Shown: positions 23,262 to 31,699 of the stretch, piece by piece | Position numbering within the stretch: position 1 is the stretch's first letter | Layout: the number at the start of each line of letters is the position of its first letter | DNA from: DXYV01 sp045543215 | GTDB taxonomy: Bacteria; Bacillota; Clostridia; Oscillospirales; Oscillospiraceae | Assembly (NCBI GenBank): GCA_045543215.1 | Contig: JAZQMD010000133.1 | Location: 1 to 37,964 of the forward strand | Direction: 5' to 3' | Length of the DNA: 37,964 bases | Position numbers and translations under genes: made by a program | The notes under the pieces: model-generated | The model's input: only the letters and a program-made list of their open reading frames with translations | The model's database searches: none | What the model was told of the DNA's origin: nothing

Positions 23262-24434
23262 TTAGACGGATTCGGAAGGAGGCCAAAGAGGAGAAAATTT
23301 CCGAAGATCTGCCACAACCTTGGTAACACTTTCAATAAGGTAGTCAACATCGGCCTCGGTATTTTCATCGCCTAGAGATAGACGTAAAGATCCATGAACG
23401 ATCTCATGAGGAAGTCCCATCGCCATCAGTACATGTGAAGGGGCTAATGAATTGGAAGAACAGGCAGAGCCGGTAGAGGAGCAAATACCCATAGCATCCA
23501 ACCGGAGAAGAAGAGACTCACCTTCAATGCATTCAAAGATCATAGATGCAACGCCGGGTAGGCGCTGAGTGGGATGTCCGGTGAGGCGGGAATAGGGAAT
23601 GGAGGACAGGCCTTTTACAAGACGCTCTCTAAGAGCAATCAGGCGATTGGATGTTTCTTCCATATGGTCCGCTGCGTGGGTAAGAGCAGCGGCCATACCA
23701 ACAATCCCGGACACATTCTCTGTACCTGATCGGCGGGTGCGTTCCTGGCCCCCCCCCTGAATCAGGGTAGCTATGGGAGTGGCCTTTTTGATATAGAGGG
23801 CCCCTACTCCTTTGGGACCACCAAATTTGTGAGCAGACAGGGAGAGGAGATCCACCCCCCATTGGGCCACGTCTACAGGAATATGGCCAACAGCTTGAAC
23901 TGCGTCCGTATGGAACAGCGCCCCTCCTTCATGGGCGATAGTAGCCAGTTGCTGAATAGGCTGAATGGTACCTACCTCATTATTGGCTGCCATAATAGAG
24001 ACAAGTACGGTATCTGGCCGTAGGGCGGCTTGTAGGTCGGAGGGAGAGACCAAGCCATGTTCGTCCACAGGCAGATAGGTCACTTCCCAGCCTTGTTTTT
24101 CCAAAAACTGAGCAATATGGAGCACCGCGTGATGCTCAACTGCAGAGGTAATCAAATGACGGCCTTTGTTCTTCCTTGCTTCGGCTACGCCGCGAATGGC
24201 CCAGTTATCACTCTCGGTACCGCCAGAGGTAAAATAAATCTCCTCTGGCAGAGCGTTGAGGACATTGGCTATTTGCTTACGGGCCTTTTCCAGAGTCTCC
24301 TTCGCTTTCTGCCCAAAGGAGTAAAGGCTGGAGGGGTTTCCATATTTCTCCGACAGGAGAGGCAGCATAGCCTCCAATGCAGCTGGGGAAAGGGCCGTAG
24401 TGGCCGCGTGATCAGCATAAACAAAACGAGACAT
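23262..24434 (-). CDS. nifS: Cysteine desulfurase NifS/IscS
   Basis: PLP enzyme that removes sulfur from cysteine for Fe-S clusters. In the 390-residue form: N-terminal YADHAATT, PLP-phosphate region GGTESDN, HTDAVQAVGH, SAHKFGGPKG with PLP lysine K203, and catalytic C325 in STGSACSS. The loop length suits group I (IscS/NifS) enzymes. GAAGGGAG is one base from the ATG at 24440 but about 7 from the ATG at 24434, which is taken as the start. Forms an operon with nifU; a dyad overlapping its -10 suggests repression, perhaps by the Rrf2 protein at 1911. Confidence 0.96.
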   Translation of the reverse strand: MSRFVYADHAATTALSPAALEAMLPLLSEKYGNPSSLYSFGQKAKETLEKARKQIANVLNALPEEIYFTSGGTESDNWAIRGVAEARKNKGRHLITSAVEHHAVLHIAQFLEKQGWEVTYLPVDEHGLVSPSDLQAALRPDTVLVSIMAANNEVGTIQPIQQLATIAHEGGALFHTDAVQAVGHIPVDVAQWGVDLLSLSAHKFGGPKGVGALYIKKATPIATLIQGGGQERTRRSGTENVSGIVGMAAALTHAADHMEETSNRLIALRERLVKGLSSIPYSRLTGHPTQRLPGVASMIFECIEGESLLLRLDAMGICSSTGSACSSNSLAPSHVLMAMGLPHEIVHGSLRLSLGDENTEADVDYLIESVTKVVADLRKFSPLWPPSESV

Positions 24435-24461
24435 TTTCATGCTCCCTTCGTATTTTCTCTA

Positions 24462-24484
24462 ATTCATATAGGATTAGTATGAAT
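24462..24484. promoter_or_regulatory. Candidate Rrf2-type operator at the nifS promoter
   Basis: Perfect inverted repeat ATTCATA-N9-TATGAAT overlapping the -10 box and the expected transcription start. The right half contains TTAGTATG (24474-24481), the octamer also present inside the Rrf2 gene promoter. Position fits a repressor; the link to the Rrf2 protein is inference. Confidence 0.5.
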
Positions 24485-24510
24485 ATAACTCGGAAATACA
24501 TACCTGTCAA
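24482..24510 (-). promoter_or_regulatory. nifS-nifU promoter
   Basis: TTGACA (24510-24505) and TATATT (24487-24482) with 17-nt spacing, about 48 bases before the start. Confidence 0.75.
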
Positions 24511-24609
24511 GAGGAAGTTTGTATAAATTTCTATGTCTTTATGTCCATTATTTTTTAGAAAGAAAAACCACCAAATATAATACCAGTCATACAAATTATT
24601 TCAGAGGAA

Positions 24610-24634
24610 ATCCCCGGCTTTGCGAACCGGGGAT
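24610..24634 (-). terminator. Terminator of the liv operon
   Basis: ATCCCCGG pairs with CCGGGGAT over a 9-nt loop, followed on the minus strand by TTTCCTCT; 29 bases after the livF stop. The T-run is weak. Confidence 0.65.
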
Positions 24635-24662
24635 CCCAGCTAAAACTTTCTATAACGATGGG

Positions 24663-25370
24663 TTAACCGCCCAGATAGGCTTTTTTTACTGCATCATCAT
24701 TAAGTAACTGAGTGCCGCTGCCGGTAGTGACAATCCGGCCGGTCTCTAGAACATAGCCCCGGTCAGCTACCGACAGAGCCATCTGAGCATTTTGCTCCAC
24801 CAGTAGGATGGTAGTGCCCGCCTGATGTAATTCCCTGATAATTTCAAAGATTTGCTCAACTAAGATAGGTGCCAAGCCCATGGAAGGCTCATCCAGCATA
24901 AGCAGCTTGGGATTGGACATGAGGGCTCGGCCCATGGCCAGCATCTGCTGTTCACCACCAGAGAGGGTACCGGCGACCTGACGGCGTCGCTCTAGCAAGC
25001 GGGGAAACTGCTGATACACCCGCTCCAGGCCGGGGGACAGAGTATTGTTGGGCTGAGTGTAGGCACCCATTTCAAGATTTTCCTCTACAGTCATCTGCAG
25101 AAAAATCCGCCGCCCTTCGGGTACTTGGGCAAGGCCGTAGGACACCAGTTTATCGGCTGGAATATTAGAGATGTTCCGATTCATAAAGGTGATAGAACCG
25201 GTCTTTGAGCGCAGCAACCCGGAAATGGTTTGAAGGGTTGTGGATTTGCCGGCGCCGTTGGCTCCGATGAGGGTGACGACTTCCCCCTCATTGACCTGAA
25301 AGGAGACGTTTTTAATGGCATGAATAGCGCCATAGTAGACGTTAATATTTTCTACATTCAATAGTGCCAT
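24663..25370 (-). CDS. livF: Branched-chain amino acid ABC transporter ATPase LivF
   Basis: One of two ATPases of the Leu/Ile/Val importer. 235 residues; Walker A GANGAGKST (about 37-45), signature LSGGEQQML (about 137-145), Walker B LLMLDEPSMGLAP, H-loop LLVEQNAQMAL. The GLSSI-like segment VPEGRRIFLQMTVEENLEMGAY is typical of LivF. Last gene of livKHMGF; 2 bases after livG. Confidence 0.95.
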   Translation of the reverse strand: MALLNVENINVYYGAIHAIKNVSFQVNEGEVVTLIGANGAGKSTTLQTISGLLRSKTGSITFMNRNISNIPADKLVSYGLAQVPEGRRIFLQMTVEENLEMGAYTQPNNTLSPGLERVYQQFPRLLERRRQVAGTLSGGEQQMLAMGRALMSNPKLLMLDEPSMGLAPILVEQIFEIIRELHQAGTTILLVEQNAQMALSVADRGYVLETGRIVTTGSGTQLLNDDAVKKAYLGG

Positions 25371-25372
25371 AA

Positions 25373-26224
25373 TCAGTCTTCCCCCTTTTTGCCGAGATAC
25401 GCCTCGATAACGGTGGAATTGTTTTTAATATCGTCAGGGGAACCCTTGGCGATGATCTGGCCAAAGTTGAGCACGCAAATGCCCTCGCAAATGCCCATAA
25501 CCAGGTTCATGTCATGCTCAATCAGGAGGACGGCAATCTGAAAGGTATCCCGAATTTTCACGATATTTTCCATAAGTTCGGCAGTTTCGGAGGGGTTCAT
25601 GCCCGCAGCCGGCTCATCCAGAAGTAGGAGGGAGGGGTTGGTAGCTAAGGCACGGACGATCTCCAGCCGTCGCTGAGCACCGTAGGGCAGGGCACCGGCT
25701 TTGGCACCAGCTAAGTCCTGCATGTCAAAGAGGGAGAGCAGCTCGAGGGCACGCTCGTGGGCAATCTTTTCTTCCTTCCAGTAGCCTGGCGACCGGAAAA
25801 TACCTTGAAACATTCCATATTTAATGTGGTTATGAAGACCCAGCTTCACGTTGTCTTCAACAGACAGGTTGGAAAATAACCGAATATTTTGGAAGGTGCG
25901 GGCGATACCAGCCTTGTTCACCTGGACGGTATTCATGCTGTTGGTATCCACACCATCTAAGAGGATGGTGCCCCGAGTGGGCTGGTAGACCTTAGTCAGC
26001 AGGTTAAATACAGTGGTTTTCCCTGCGCCGTTGGGACCGATGAGGCCGGCAATCTCAGTTCGACCAATGGCCATGTCAAACTCATTGACAGCGGTAAGAC
26101 CACCAAAGTCGATGCCTAGATGGCGGCACTCTAAAATAGGGGATTTATCCATATCCCGCTCAGGAATCATATTGCTGCTGGGAACAGGAACCAGCCTGGT
26201 GGGTTCATTTTTAGGCATGTTCAT
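25373..26224 (-). CDS. livG: Branched-chain amino acid ABC transporter ATPase LivG
   Basis: Second ATPase of the importer. Walker A GPNGAGKTT, the LivG-type signature LPYGAQRRLEIVRAL, Walker B LLLLDEPAAGMNP and LIEHDM. The 283 residues include an N-terminal extension of about 27 residues before the ABC domain; internal starts are possible, but the ATG at 26224 overlaps the livM stop (TGATG), the usual coupling signal. Confidence 0.95.
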   Translation of the reverse strand: MNMPKNEPTRLVPVPSSNMIPERDMDKSPILECRHLGIDFGGLTAVNEFDMAIGRTEIAGLIGPNGAGKTTVFNLLTKVYQPTRGTILLDGVDTNSMNTVQVNKAGIARTFQNIRLFSNLSVEDNVKLGLHNHIKYGMFQGIFRSPGYWKEEKIAHERALELLSLFDMQDLAGAKAGALPYGAQRRLEIVRALATNPSLLLLDEPAAGMNPSETAELMENIVKIRDTFQIAVLLIEHDMNLVMGICEGICVLNFGQIIAKGSPDDIKNNSTVIEAYLGKKGED

Positions 26225-27300
26225 CAGCGCACACCTCCTTTCTCCCCGTTTTCATGGCTCCGTCGAAACAGGCGGCTAAAGAGGTTTTTAAAGGTGGGGT
26301 TATTGGTGGCCAGCATCACCAAAATAAGCACGATGGCGTAAACCAGTATGCGGTAGTCAGAAAACTGGCGCAGGGCTTCGGGCAGGATGGTCAGAGCGGC
26401 GGCGGCGATGATAGAACCCCACATGCGACCAAGCCCCCCTAGCACTACAAATACCAGGATGAGAATGGAGGTATTAAAATCAAACTTGCTGGCGATCATG
26501 GTGTTTTGTCCCTGGGCAAACAGGGTTCCTGCAGCCCCCGCTAAGGCTGCGGAGGTGACAAAGGCCATAAGCTTGTATTTGGTAACGTTGACACCAACGC
26601 TTTCAGCAGCGATGCGGTTGTCCCGTAGGGCCATAATAGCCCGGCCGGAACGGCTATTGACCAGGTTGAAAATAATGAACAAGGTGACCATAACTAGAAA
26701 AAAGCCGGCGGGAAAGGTGGATATTTTAGTAATACCGGGAATCCCCATTGGTCCGCTGAGGATCATTCGCCCTCCCTCCCCTAGAGCAATGGAGTTGTTT
26801 AAAAAGGAGGCGTGCAGACCGTTGGCATCCATACCAATATAGAGATTGTTAATAATGGATTTAATAATTTCTCCAAAGGCTAAGGTAACAATAGCGAGAT
26901 AGTCGCCATTAAGGCGGAGCACCGGGATACCGATGAGTACACCAGCCATACCGGCAAAGGCTGCACCAATCATCATAGCTACCACAAGGCGTAACCCATC
27001 GAAGGGAACAGTAGACTGAAGGGCGGTAGCAGCTACGGTGCCGGCAAAGGCTCCCACACTCATGAAGCCAGCATGCCCCAAAGAGAGCTCACCCAGTACA
27101 CCCACGGTGAGATTAAGGGAGAGGGCCATGACCACATAGGCACAGATGGGGACCAGCTGGCTCTTCAAGGTGGAGGTAAGGACTCCTCCATCCTTAAAGA
27201 TATTACTGCCCAGGAGCTGGAGAATGCTGAAGGTGACGATCACCATGCCGTAGGTAAGGAAACTGACACGGGAGGTCTTATTAATGCATAGTTTATTCAT
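26224..27300 (-). CDS. livM: Branched-chain amino acid ABC transporter permease LivM
   Basis: Membrane subunit with about 9-10 hydrophobic helices; LivM hallmarks are the GELSLGHAGFMSVGAF segment (about 70-85) and the cytoplasmic loop SRSGRAIMALRDNRIAAESVGVN (about 210-232). 358 residues, within the family range. Nine bases after livH, and overlapping livG by one base. Confidence 0.95.
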   Translation of the reverse strand: MNKLCINKTSRVSFLTYGMVIVTFSILQLLGSNIFKDGGVLTSTLKSQLVPICAYVVMALSLNLTVGVLGELSLGHAGFMSVGAFAGTVAATALQSTVPFDGLRLVVAMMIGAAFAGMAGVLIGIPVLRLNGDYLAIVTLAFGEIIKSIINNLYIGMDANGLHASFLNNSIALGEGGRMILSGPMGIPGITKISTFPAGFFLVMVTLFIIFNLVNSRSGRAIMALRDNRIAAESVGVNVTKYKLMAFVTSAALAGAAGTLFAQGQNTMIASKFDFNTSILILVFVVLGGLGRMWGSIIAAAALTILPEALRQFSDYRILVYAIVLILVMLATNNPTFKNLFSRLFRRSHENGEKGGVR

Positions 27301-27309
27301 AGTTCTACC

Positions 27310-28218
27310 TTACACTTTCTCGCGGATCTGCTTGCCAAGCAGACCAGTGGGACGTACCAGCAGGACAATAATAAGTACGGCGAAGACAATGGCATCAGAT
27401 AGCTGGGTTGAAATATATGCCTTGGCTAAAATTTCGATGACCCCCAGCAAAATTCCTCCCAGAAGGGCCCCAGGAACAGAGCCGATGCCACCAAATACAG
27501 CGGCGGTGAAGGCTTTGATGCCAGGCATGGAACCAGTGGTGGGAACCAGCTTGGGATAGGCAGAGCATAGCAGCACGCCAGCTACCGCCGCCAGGGCAGA
27601 ACCGATGGCAAAAGTCAATGAGATAGTGGTGTTCACGTTGATACCCATAAGCTGGGCTGCACCTTTATCCTCCGAGCAGGCCCGCATGGCCTTGCCCAGC
27701 TTAGTCTTACTGGTAAACAGGGTGAGAACCACCATAATGATAATGCATGCCAATATAGTAACCAGGGCCACGTAGGAGATGTTCAGCCGCCCATCAAACA
27801 GAGAAAAGCCGGTTTTAGCCAAGCCGGCACCATCTTTGAGGGTGAAAAAGGTAGGAAACATTTTGTTGTTGGAGCCCCAAAGGAGCTGGGCTGCATTTTG
27901 CAAAAAGTAGCTCACCCCGATAGCGGTGATCAGTACGGCAAGGGAAGGGGCCTGACGTAGGGGCTTATAGGCTAGGCGCTCGATGAACATGCCAAGCATA
28001 GTGCACACTACCATGGCCAGCAGCACACCGAGGAGAGGGGGAAGGCTGAAAGATGATACTGCAAAGAAGCAGATGTATGCGCCTACCATGATGACATCGC
28101 CATGGGCAAAATTGAGCATTTTGGCAATGCCGTATACCATGGTATAGCCTAGGGCGATGATGGCATACACGCTGCCCAGACTAATGCCATTGATTAAGTG
28201 GTTTAGGAAAGCCAGCAT
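27310..28218 (-). CDS. livH: Branched-chain amino acid ABC transporter permease LivH
   Basis: Second permease. 302 residues with eight or so hydrophobic helices; family features NGISLGSVYAIIALGYTMVYGI near the N-terminus and KTKLGKAMRACSEDKGAAQLMGIN (about 185-208). The frame is open to 28314, but that upstream part crosses a strong hairpin (28263-28285) and lacks similarity; AAAGAGGTG precedes the ATG at 28218, the chosen start. Confidence 0.95.
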   Translation of the reverse strand: MLAFLNHLINGISLGSVYAIIALGYTMVYGIAKMLNFAHGDVIMVGAYICFFAVSSFSLPPLLGVLLAMVVCTMLGMFIERLAYKPLRQAPSLAVLITAIGVSYFLQNAAQLLWGSNNKMFPTFFTLKDGAGLAKTGFSLFDGRLNISYVALVTILACIIIMVVLTLFTSKTKLGKAMRACSEDKGAAQLMGINVNTTISLTFAIGSALAAVAGVLLCSAYPKLVPTTGSMPGIKAFTAAVFGGIGSVPGALLGGILLGVIEILAKAYISTQLSDAIVFAVLIIVLLVRPTGLLGKQIREKV

Positions 28219-28262
28219 AATATACACCTCTTTTTCTTTCAGGGGCACGGATCCATCTGGAG

Positions 28263-28285
28263 CAGGCCGGGTTGAAGCCGGCCTG
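28263..28285. other. Hairpin in the livK-livH intergenic region, proximal to livH
   Basis: CAGGCCGG pairs with CCGGCCTG over a 7-nt loop. No T-run on the minus strand. It lies 45 bases before livH. Confidence 0.6.
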
Positions 28286-28342
28286 TTTCGGAAAAACCCG
28301 TTTAGTTTTACCAAATCGTTGTAAAGCTAGGAAATAGAAGTA

Positions 28343-28370
28343 AGAGGGCTGCCAGGATTGGCAGCCCTCT
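28343..28370 (-). terminator. Hairpin behind livK (partial terminator or mRNA stabiliser)
   Basis: AGAGGGCTGCCA pairs with TGGCAGCCCTCT around a 4-nt loop, followed on the minus strand by TACTTCTATT, a poor T-run. Such a structure between the binding-protein gene and the permease genes usually keeps the binding protein transcript more abundant. Confidence 0.6.
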
Positions 28371-28436
28371 TTGGAACTTCACAAAAGGGCAAATAAAATC
28401 AAGTAGAAAGGAAAATCAAGCGGACTTTTTAATGCC

Positions 28437-29684
28437 TTAGTCCATGCCAACGTAAACGCCGCCTTCAATTACCATACCCCTTGGGGATTTAGAGACTGCA
28501 CCGGTCTGATCCCAGGTCATGTTCTCTCCAGTTAAACCACTGAACGTGAAACCGTCGGCGGTGAACTGATTGATGAGAAGATCGCACAGCTGGCTGGCGC
28601 TCATATCAGGGGTAGCGTTGCCGGCTACCAGAGCCTGGTGGATGGCGTAAATACAGTCATAGCCATCGGCGGCAAACTGATTGGGTACTTCTCCATACTT
28701 AGTCTGATACTTGGTGACAAAGTTCTGGGTAGCTTCGTCCTCAGCGTCGGCATTGAAAGGAGTAAGGAGCATTACACCCTCTGCCAGAGCGGTATCAAAG
28801 CCCTTCACGGACAGGATGCCGTCCATACCATCTACCCCAAAGAATTTGGGAGCATAGCCCACGGCATTGGCCTGGGTAAGGATCAGCGAAGCTGCGTCAT
28901 AGTACATGGGCAGGAATACCAGATCGGCGCCTTTGTCCTTGGCATCGGCAATCTGAACAGAAAAGTCGGTTTGGCTATCGGTGGTAAAGGTGGTAGTCGA
29001 GACAATCTCTAAGCCCAACTCGTCAGCCTTGGACTTAAAGCTGTTGTAGATTCCGGTGGAATATACATCATCATTCTTATAGATAATAGCAACTTTAGAG
29101 CCAAGGGACTTTTCGTTGATATACTGAGCAGAATAGGCCCCCTGGTTGGGATCCATAAAGCACATTTGGAACACATTGTCCCTACGGGGAATATCCACAG
29201 TTCCGGTGAGAGGATTGGCTATGCCGCCCAACACATCGGTGGAGGAGGCGGAAGGGGTCAGATAGAAGATGTGATCGGCGTTGCTCTCAGCAGCGGTAGC
29301 AGCACCAGGGGTAGAGGTCACCGAGCCAAGGAAGATCTGTACTCCCCAGTCCTTTAGGGCGCTGTAGGCATAAACCGACTTCTCTGCATCGTGGGCATCG
29401 TCCTCATAGCTCAGGTCAAACTGAATGCCACCCAGGGCGTTGATCTCTTCCACCGCAATCTCCGCACCTTGCTTAGCTGCGTTACCGTAAATGGCCGCGT
29501 CACCGGTCAAGGGACCTACGCCACCAATCTTAAACATACCGGTGGTTGAGGCTTCAGGAGAGCTGGGCTGGTCGGTAGTAGGAGAAGGGGAACTGCCGGA
29601 GTTGTCGGGACTACCGCAGGCACTGAGCAGGCTTAAGCTTAGCGCGCTACATAAAGTAAATGCAAAAAACTTTTTCAATTTCAT
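28437..29684 (-). CDS. livK: Branched-chain amino acid ABC transporter substrate-binding lipoprotein LivK
   Basis: Extracellular Leu/Ile/Val-type binding protein. Signal peptide with lipobox LLSACG (Cys23), a Ser/Pro/Thr-rich linker (about 24-48), then the type I periplasmic-binding fold (Peripla_BP_6) from KIGGVGPLTGDAAIYGNAAKQG onward. 415 residues. Strong promoter 34 bases upstream and TAAGGAGGG ribosome binding site. Substrate may be any aliphatic amino acid; the family call rests on the livHMGF genes downstream. Confidence 0.94.
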   Translation of the reverse strand: MKLKKFFAFTLCSALSLSLLSACGSPDNSGSSPSPTTDQPSSPEASTTGMFKIGGVGPLTGDAAIYGNAAKQGAEIAVEEINALGGIQFDLSYEDDAHDAEKSVYAYSALKDWGVQIFLGSVTSTPGAATAAESNADHIFYLTPSASSTDVLGGIANPLTGTVDIPRRDNVFQMCFMDPNQGAYSAQYINEKSLGSKVAIIYKNDDVYSTGIYNSFKSKADELGLEIVSTTTFTTDSQTDFSVQIADAKDKGADLVFLPMYYDAASLILTQANAVGYAPKFFGVDGMDGILSVKGFDTALAEGVMLLTPFNADAEDEATQNFVTKYQTKYGEVPNQFAADGYDCIYAIHQALVAGNATPDMSASQLCDLLINQFTADGFTFSGLTGENMTWDQTGAVSKSPRGMVIEGGVYVGMD

Positions 29685-29717
29685 TTTCGATTAACCCTCC
29701 TTACAAGGCTGTTGACA

Positions 29718-29746
29718 ATTATATCTTTCGTTTGGAAAAATGTCAA
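29718..29746 (-). promoter_or_regulatory. livK promoter with overlapping dyad
   Basis: Perfect TTGACA (29746-29741) and TATAAT (29723-29718), 17-nt spacing. GTTGACA at the -35 and TGTCAAC just past the -10 form a dyad that could be an operator or chance. Confidence 0.85.
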
Positions 29747-29748
29747 CC

Positions 29749-29790
29749 AAAAAACTGCACAACGACCATGTCTGTTCTGTGAGCGTTGTG
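29749..29790 (-). terminator. Terminator of the fabG-like gene
   Basis: CACAACG pairs with CGTTGTG over 19 nt with some inner pairing, followed on the minus strand by CAGTTTTTTGG. It directly precedes the livK promoter. Confidence 0.6.
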
Positions 29791-29814
29791 TACTGATTGT
29801 CCAAATGTAATCAA

Positions 29815-30555
29815 TCAAATCACAAATCCGCCGTTGGGAGACAATACTTGACCGGTGAAAAAGCTTCCTTCCTCACAGGCAAGAAAAGCAATGGCAGCTG
29901 CCACCTCCTCCGGGGTACCAAGACGACCCAGAGGAGTTTCTTCAGCTAAGGCAGCTAGATCTTGCTGAGAATATTTGGCATTCATCTCGGTGTTAATGGG
30001 CCCTGGGGCAACGCAGTTTACTGTAATTCCAGAGGGAGCTAACTCTTTAGCTAAAGCCTTGGTTAATCCAATAATCGCGGCCTTGGATGCAGAATAGGCG
30101 ACTTCGCAGGAGGCTCCCACTTGTCCCCACATGGAGGACACAGTCACAATACGCCCTGACTTTTGGTGGATGAAATAAGGAAGGGCGGCGCGTACCGCGT
30201 GGAATACGCCGTCTACATTTACTGCAAAGATTTGATGCCATTGATCCTGAGTGAAATCGCTCAAAAGTCCACTTTTTGCAATGCCTGCGTTACACACTAA
30301 AATGTCAAGTTGACAAAATTCATCTAATACATTGTGAATCATCCGCTCTACTTGAGCGAGATTAGAAACATCAGCTTGAATCGCGATGGCAGTATGACCA
30401 TTTTTGGTCAGTTCCTCCACCAGTGCCAGTGCTTGCTCTCCGGACTGACAATAGTTTACCGCCACCGCATAGCCACGCTGGGCTAGTAACCGGGCGGTGG
30501 CTGCACCAATGCCTCTTGAGGCACCGGTGATGAGGGCGGTCTGAATTGTACTCAC
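29815..30555 (-). CDS. fabG: Short-chain dehydrogenase, FabG-like 3-oxoacyl-ACP reductase
   Basis: NAD(P)H-dependent reductase of the classical SDR family. TGASRGIG (10-17), NAG (89-91), catalytic Ser141, Tyr154-x3-Lys158 (YSASK) and PGPINTEM are all present; 246 residues is the FabG length. It stands alone, without other fab genes, so it may be an alternative FabG or a related alcohol/keto reductase. Ribosome binding site AGGGAG. Its promoter -35 overlaps that of tRNA-Val on the other strand. Confidence 0.88.
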   Translation of the reverse strand: MSTIQTALITGASRGIGAATARLLAQRGYAVAVNYCQSGEQALALVEELTKNGHTAIAIQADVSNLAQVERMIHNVLDEFCQLDILVCNAGIAKSGLLSDFTQDQWHQIFAVNVDGVFHAVRAALPYFIHQKSGRIVTVSSMWGQVGASCEVAYSASKAAIIGLTKALAKELAPSGITVNCVAPGPINTEMNAKYSQQDLAALAEETPLGRLGTPEEVAAAIAFLACEEGSFFTGQVLSPNGGFVI

Positions 30556-30591
30556 TCCCTAGTTATTAATAAATCTGTTTTAACGGAAAAC

Positions 30592-30620
30592 AGTATATCA
30601 TTTAGAAAAATACTTGACAA
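30592..30620 (-). promoter_or_regulatory. Promoter of the fabG-like gene
   Basis: TTGTCA (30620-30615) and TATACT (30597-30592), 17-nt spacing. The -35 shares five bases with the tRNA-Val -35 on the other strand. Confidence 0.65.
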
Positions 30621-30643
30621 GTATTATGTTTTATGATTATAAT
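30614..30643 (+). promoter_or_regulatory. tRNA-Val promoter
   Basis: Consensus TTGACA and TATAAT, 18-nt spacing, 33 bases before the tRNA. Confidence 0.8.
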
Positions 30644-30676
30644 ATTAGCCGTACCAGTGAAGCATTGAAATAAAAT

Positions 30677-30753
30677 GGACGATTAGCTCAGCTGGTATGA
30701 GCATCCGCTTGACGTGCGGGAGGTCACAGGTTCAAGTCCTGTATCGTCCACCA
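30677..30753 (+). tRNA. tRNA-Val (anticodon GAC), CCA encoded
   Basis: Acceptor GGACGAT/ATCGTCC, D arm GCTC...GAGC, anticodon arm TCCGC-TTGACGT-GCGGG with anticodon GAC (Val GUC/GUU), T arm ACAGG-TTCAAGT-CCTGT and encoded CCA at 30751-30753. It borders the phage-derived element and is the probable attachment site. Confidence 0.95.
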
Positions 30754-30759
30754 GAAAAA

Positions 30760-30792
30760 CCCCTAGAGCTGCAAAGGTTCTAGGGGATTTAT
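30760..30792 (+). terminator. tRNA-Val terminator, overlapping the end of the element's last gene
   Basis: CCCCTAGA pairs with TCTAGGGG over an 11-nt loop, followed by ATTTATTCTT. The stop codon of the adjacent minus-strand gene (30765-30763) lies inside its left arm. Confidence 0.75.
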
Positions 30793-31017
30793 TCTTGCAT
30801 ATGGTCGTTGTTTGGTCGTTGCTATAATCTCCTTCTCCAAGCACCCTGCCAAAAGTGCATCTAGATCATCTGCTATAACACGGATATAGCTGCTTCTACT
30901 ACTAATACATTCTCTCACAGTCATGGAGTGCTCCTTCCCCTCTGGTATGCGGGACAGTAGTGCCAGGGGGCGGGCGCGGAGTTCTGTTATGTTACGTTCA
31001 ATCTTCTGGTGCTGCAT
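30763..31017 (-). CDS. Small hypothetical protein at the tRNA end of the element
   Basis: 84 residues, charged and helical in appearance, no recognised domain (RVIADDLDALLAGCLEKEIIA in the middle). Its ATG overlaps the stop of the preceding gene (TAATG), so it belongs to the structural-gene operon. Its last codons form part of the tRNA terminator, so the true ending may have been fixed by integration. Confidence 0.6.
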   Translation of the reverse strand: MQHQKIERNITELRARPLALLSRIPEGKEHSMTVRECISSRSSYIRVIADDLDALLAGCLEKEIIATTKQRPYARINPLEPLQL

Positions 31018-31412
31018 TATTCCGCCTCCGGCACCCGTTTTGCCTGCACTGAATTTAATTTAACTGTCAGGCTCCCCCACCAGTTTTTAATATCCGACAT
31101 AGCTAGAAGCGCGTCCTCCATATTGTCAATATACACCTCTAGCGTGATGGTGGATTGTCCGTAAGGCAACACAACGGTATGGCTGTTCACTGGAGCGGTA
31201 AGCACACAATACAGATTATCATAGTCTCTGGAGCCAGTCTCCAGCCCGGTGATGATCATAGTATAATCGTAGAAAGTGCCTTGTAAGTCTCGGATGTAAT
31301 CACCGGATATCATAGTATCGGCATTTTTACCATCCTGCAATGAAGCGGAGCGGGTAAGCCTTTCAATTCCTATACCGTCGTAGCCTATGCCATCAATGGT
31401 CAAGATACTCAT
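31017..31412 (-). CDS. Phage structural protein, tail-tube/tail-completion-like
   Basis: 131 residues. The pattern ... GDYIRDLQGTFYDYTMIITG ... YDNLYCVLTAPVNSHTVVLPYGQSTITLEVYI ... WWGSLTVKLNSVQAKRVP resembles a family of small Firmicutes phage structural proteins that I associate with tail-tube-like beta folds; the exact role is not certain. It overlaps the previous gene by 4 bases and the next by one, within the capsid operon. Confidence 0.6.
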   Translation of the reverse strand: MSILTIDGIGYDGIGIERLTRSASLQDGKNADTMISGDYIRDLQGTFYDYTMIITGLETGSRDYDNLYCVLTAPVNSHTVVLPYGQSTITLEVYIDNMEDALLAMSDIKNWWGSLTVKLNSVQAKRVPEAE

Positions 31413-31699
31413 TCCTTATCACCCTCCAGGCTATCCCCAAAACCCTGCAAGCCGCCATTCCAAATGCTTTCGTTGATAAACTGGTATAAAGACATGCTCA
31501 GGGCATCAATACCCTCAGTATCATGTGCATAGGGTACAATGCGTCCCTTTGGGGTTTTGGTACCATGCTCTATTAGGTAGTCTATGGGGATTTTCTCCGT
31601 TGTAAAGGTATCCACGTTCTCTAATAGGAACACGGTATTTCGATTTGTTTCCATATAGTTCTTAATCATAGTCTCAATTCGTTTAATTTTTGTATTCAT
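31409..31699 (-). CDS. Hypothetical element protein
   Basis: 96 residues, no recognised domain; acidic with a segment TEKIPIDYLIEHGTKTPKGRIVPY. Overlaps the genes on both sides (17 and 4 bases), which argues that it is a real member of the operon. Confidence 0.6.
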   Translation of the reverse strand: MNTKIKRIETMIKNYMETNRNTVFLLENVDTFTTEKIPIDYLIEHGTKTPKGRIVPYAHDTEGIDALSMSLYQFINESIWNGGLQGFGDSLEGDKE

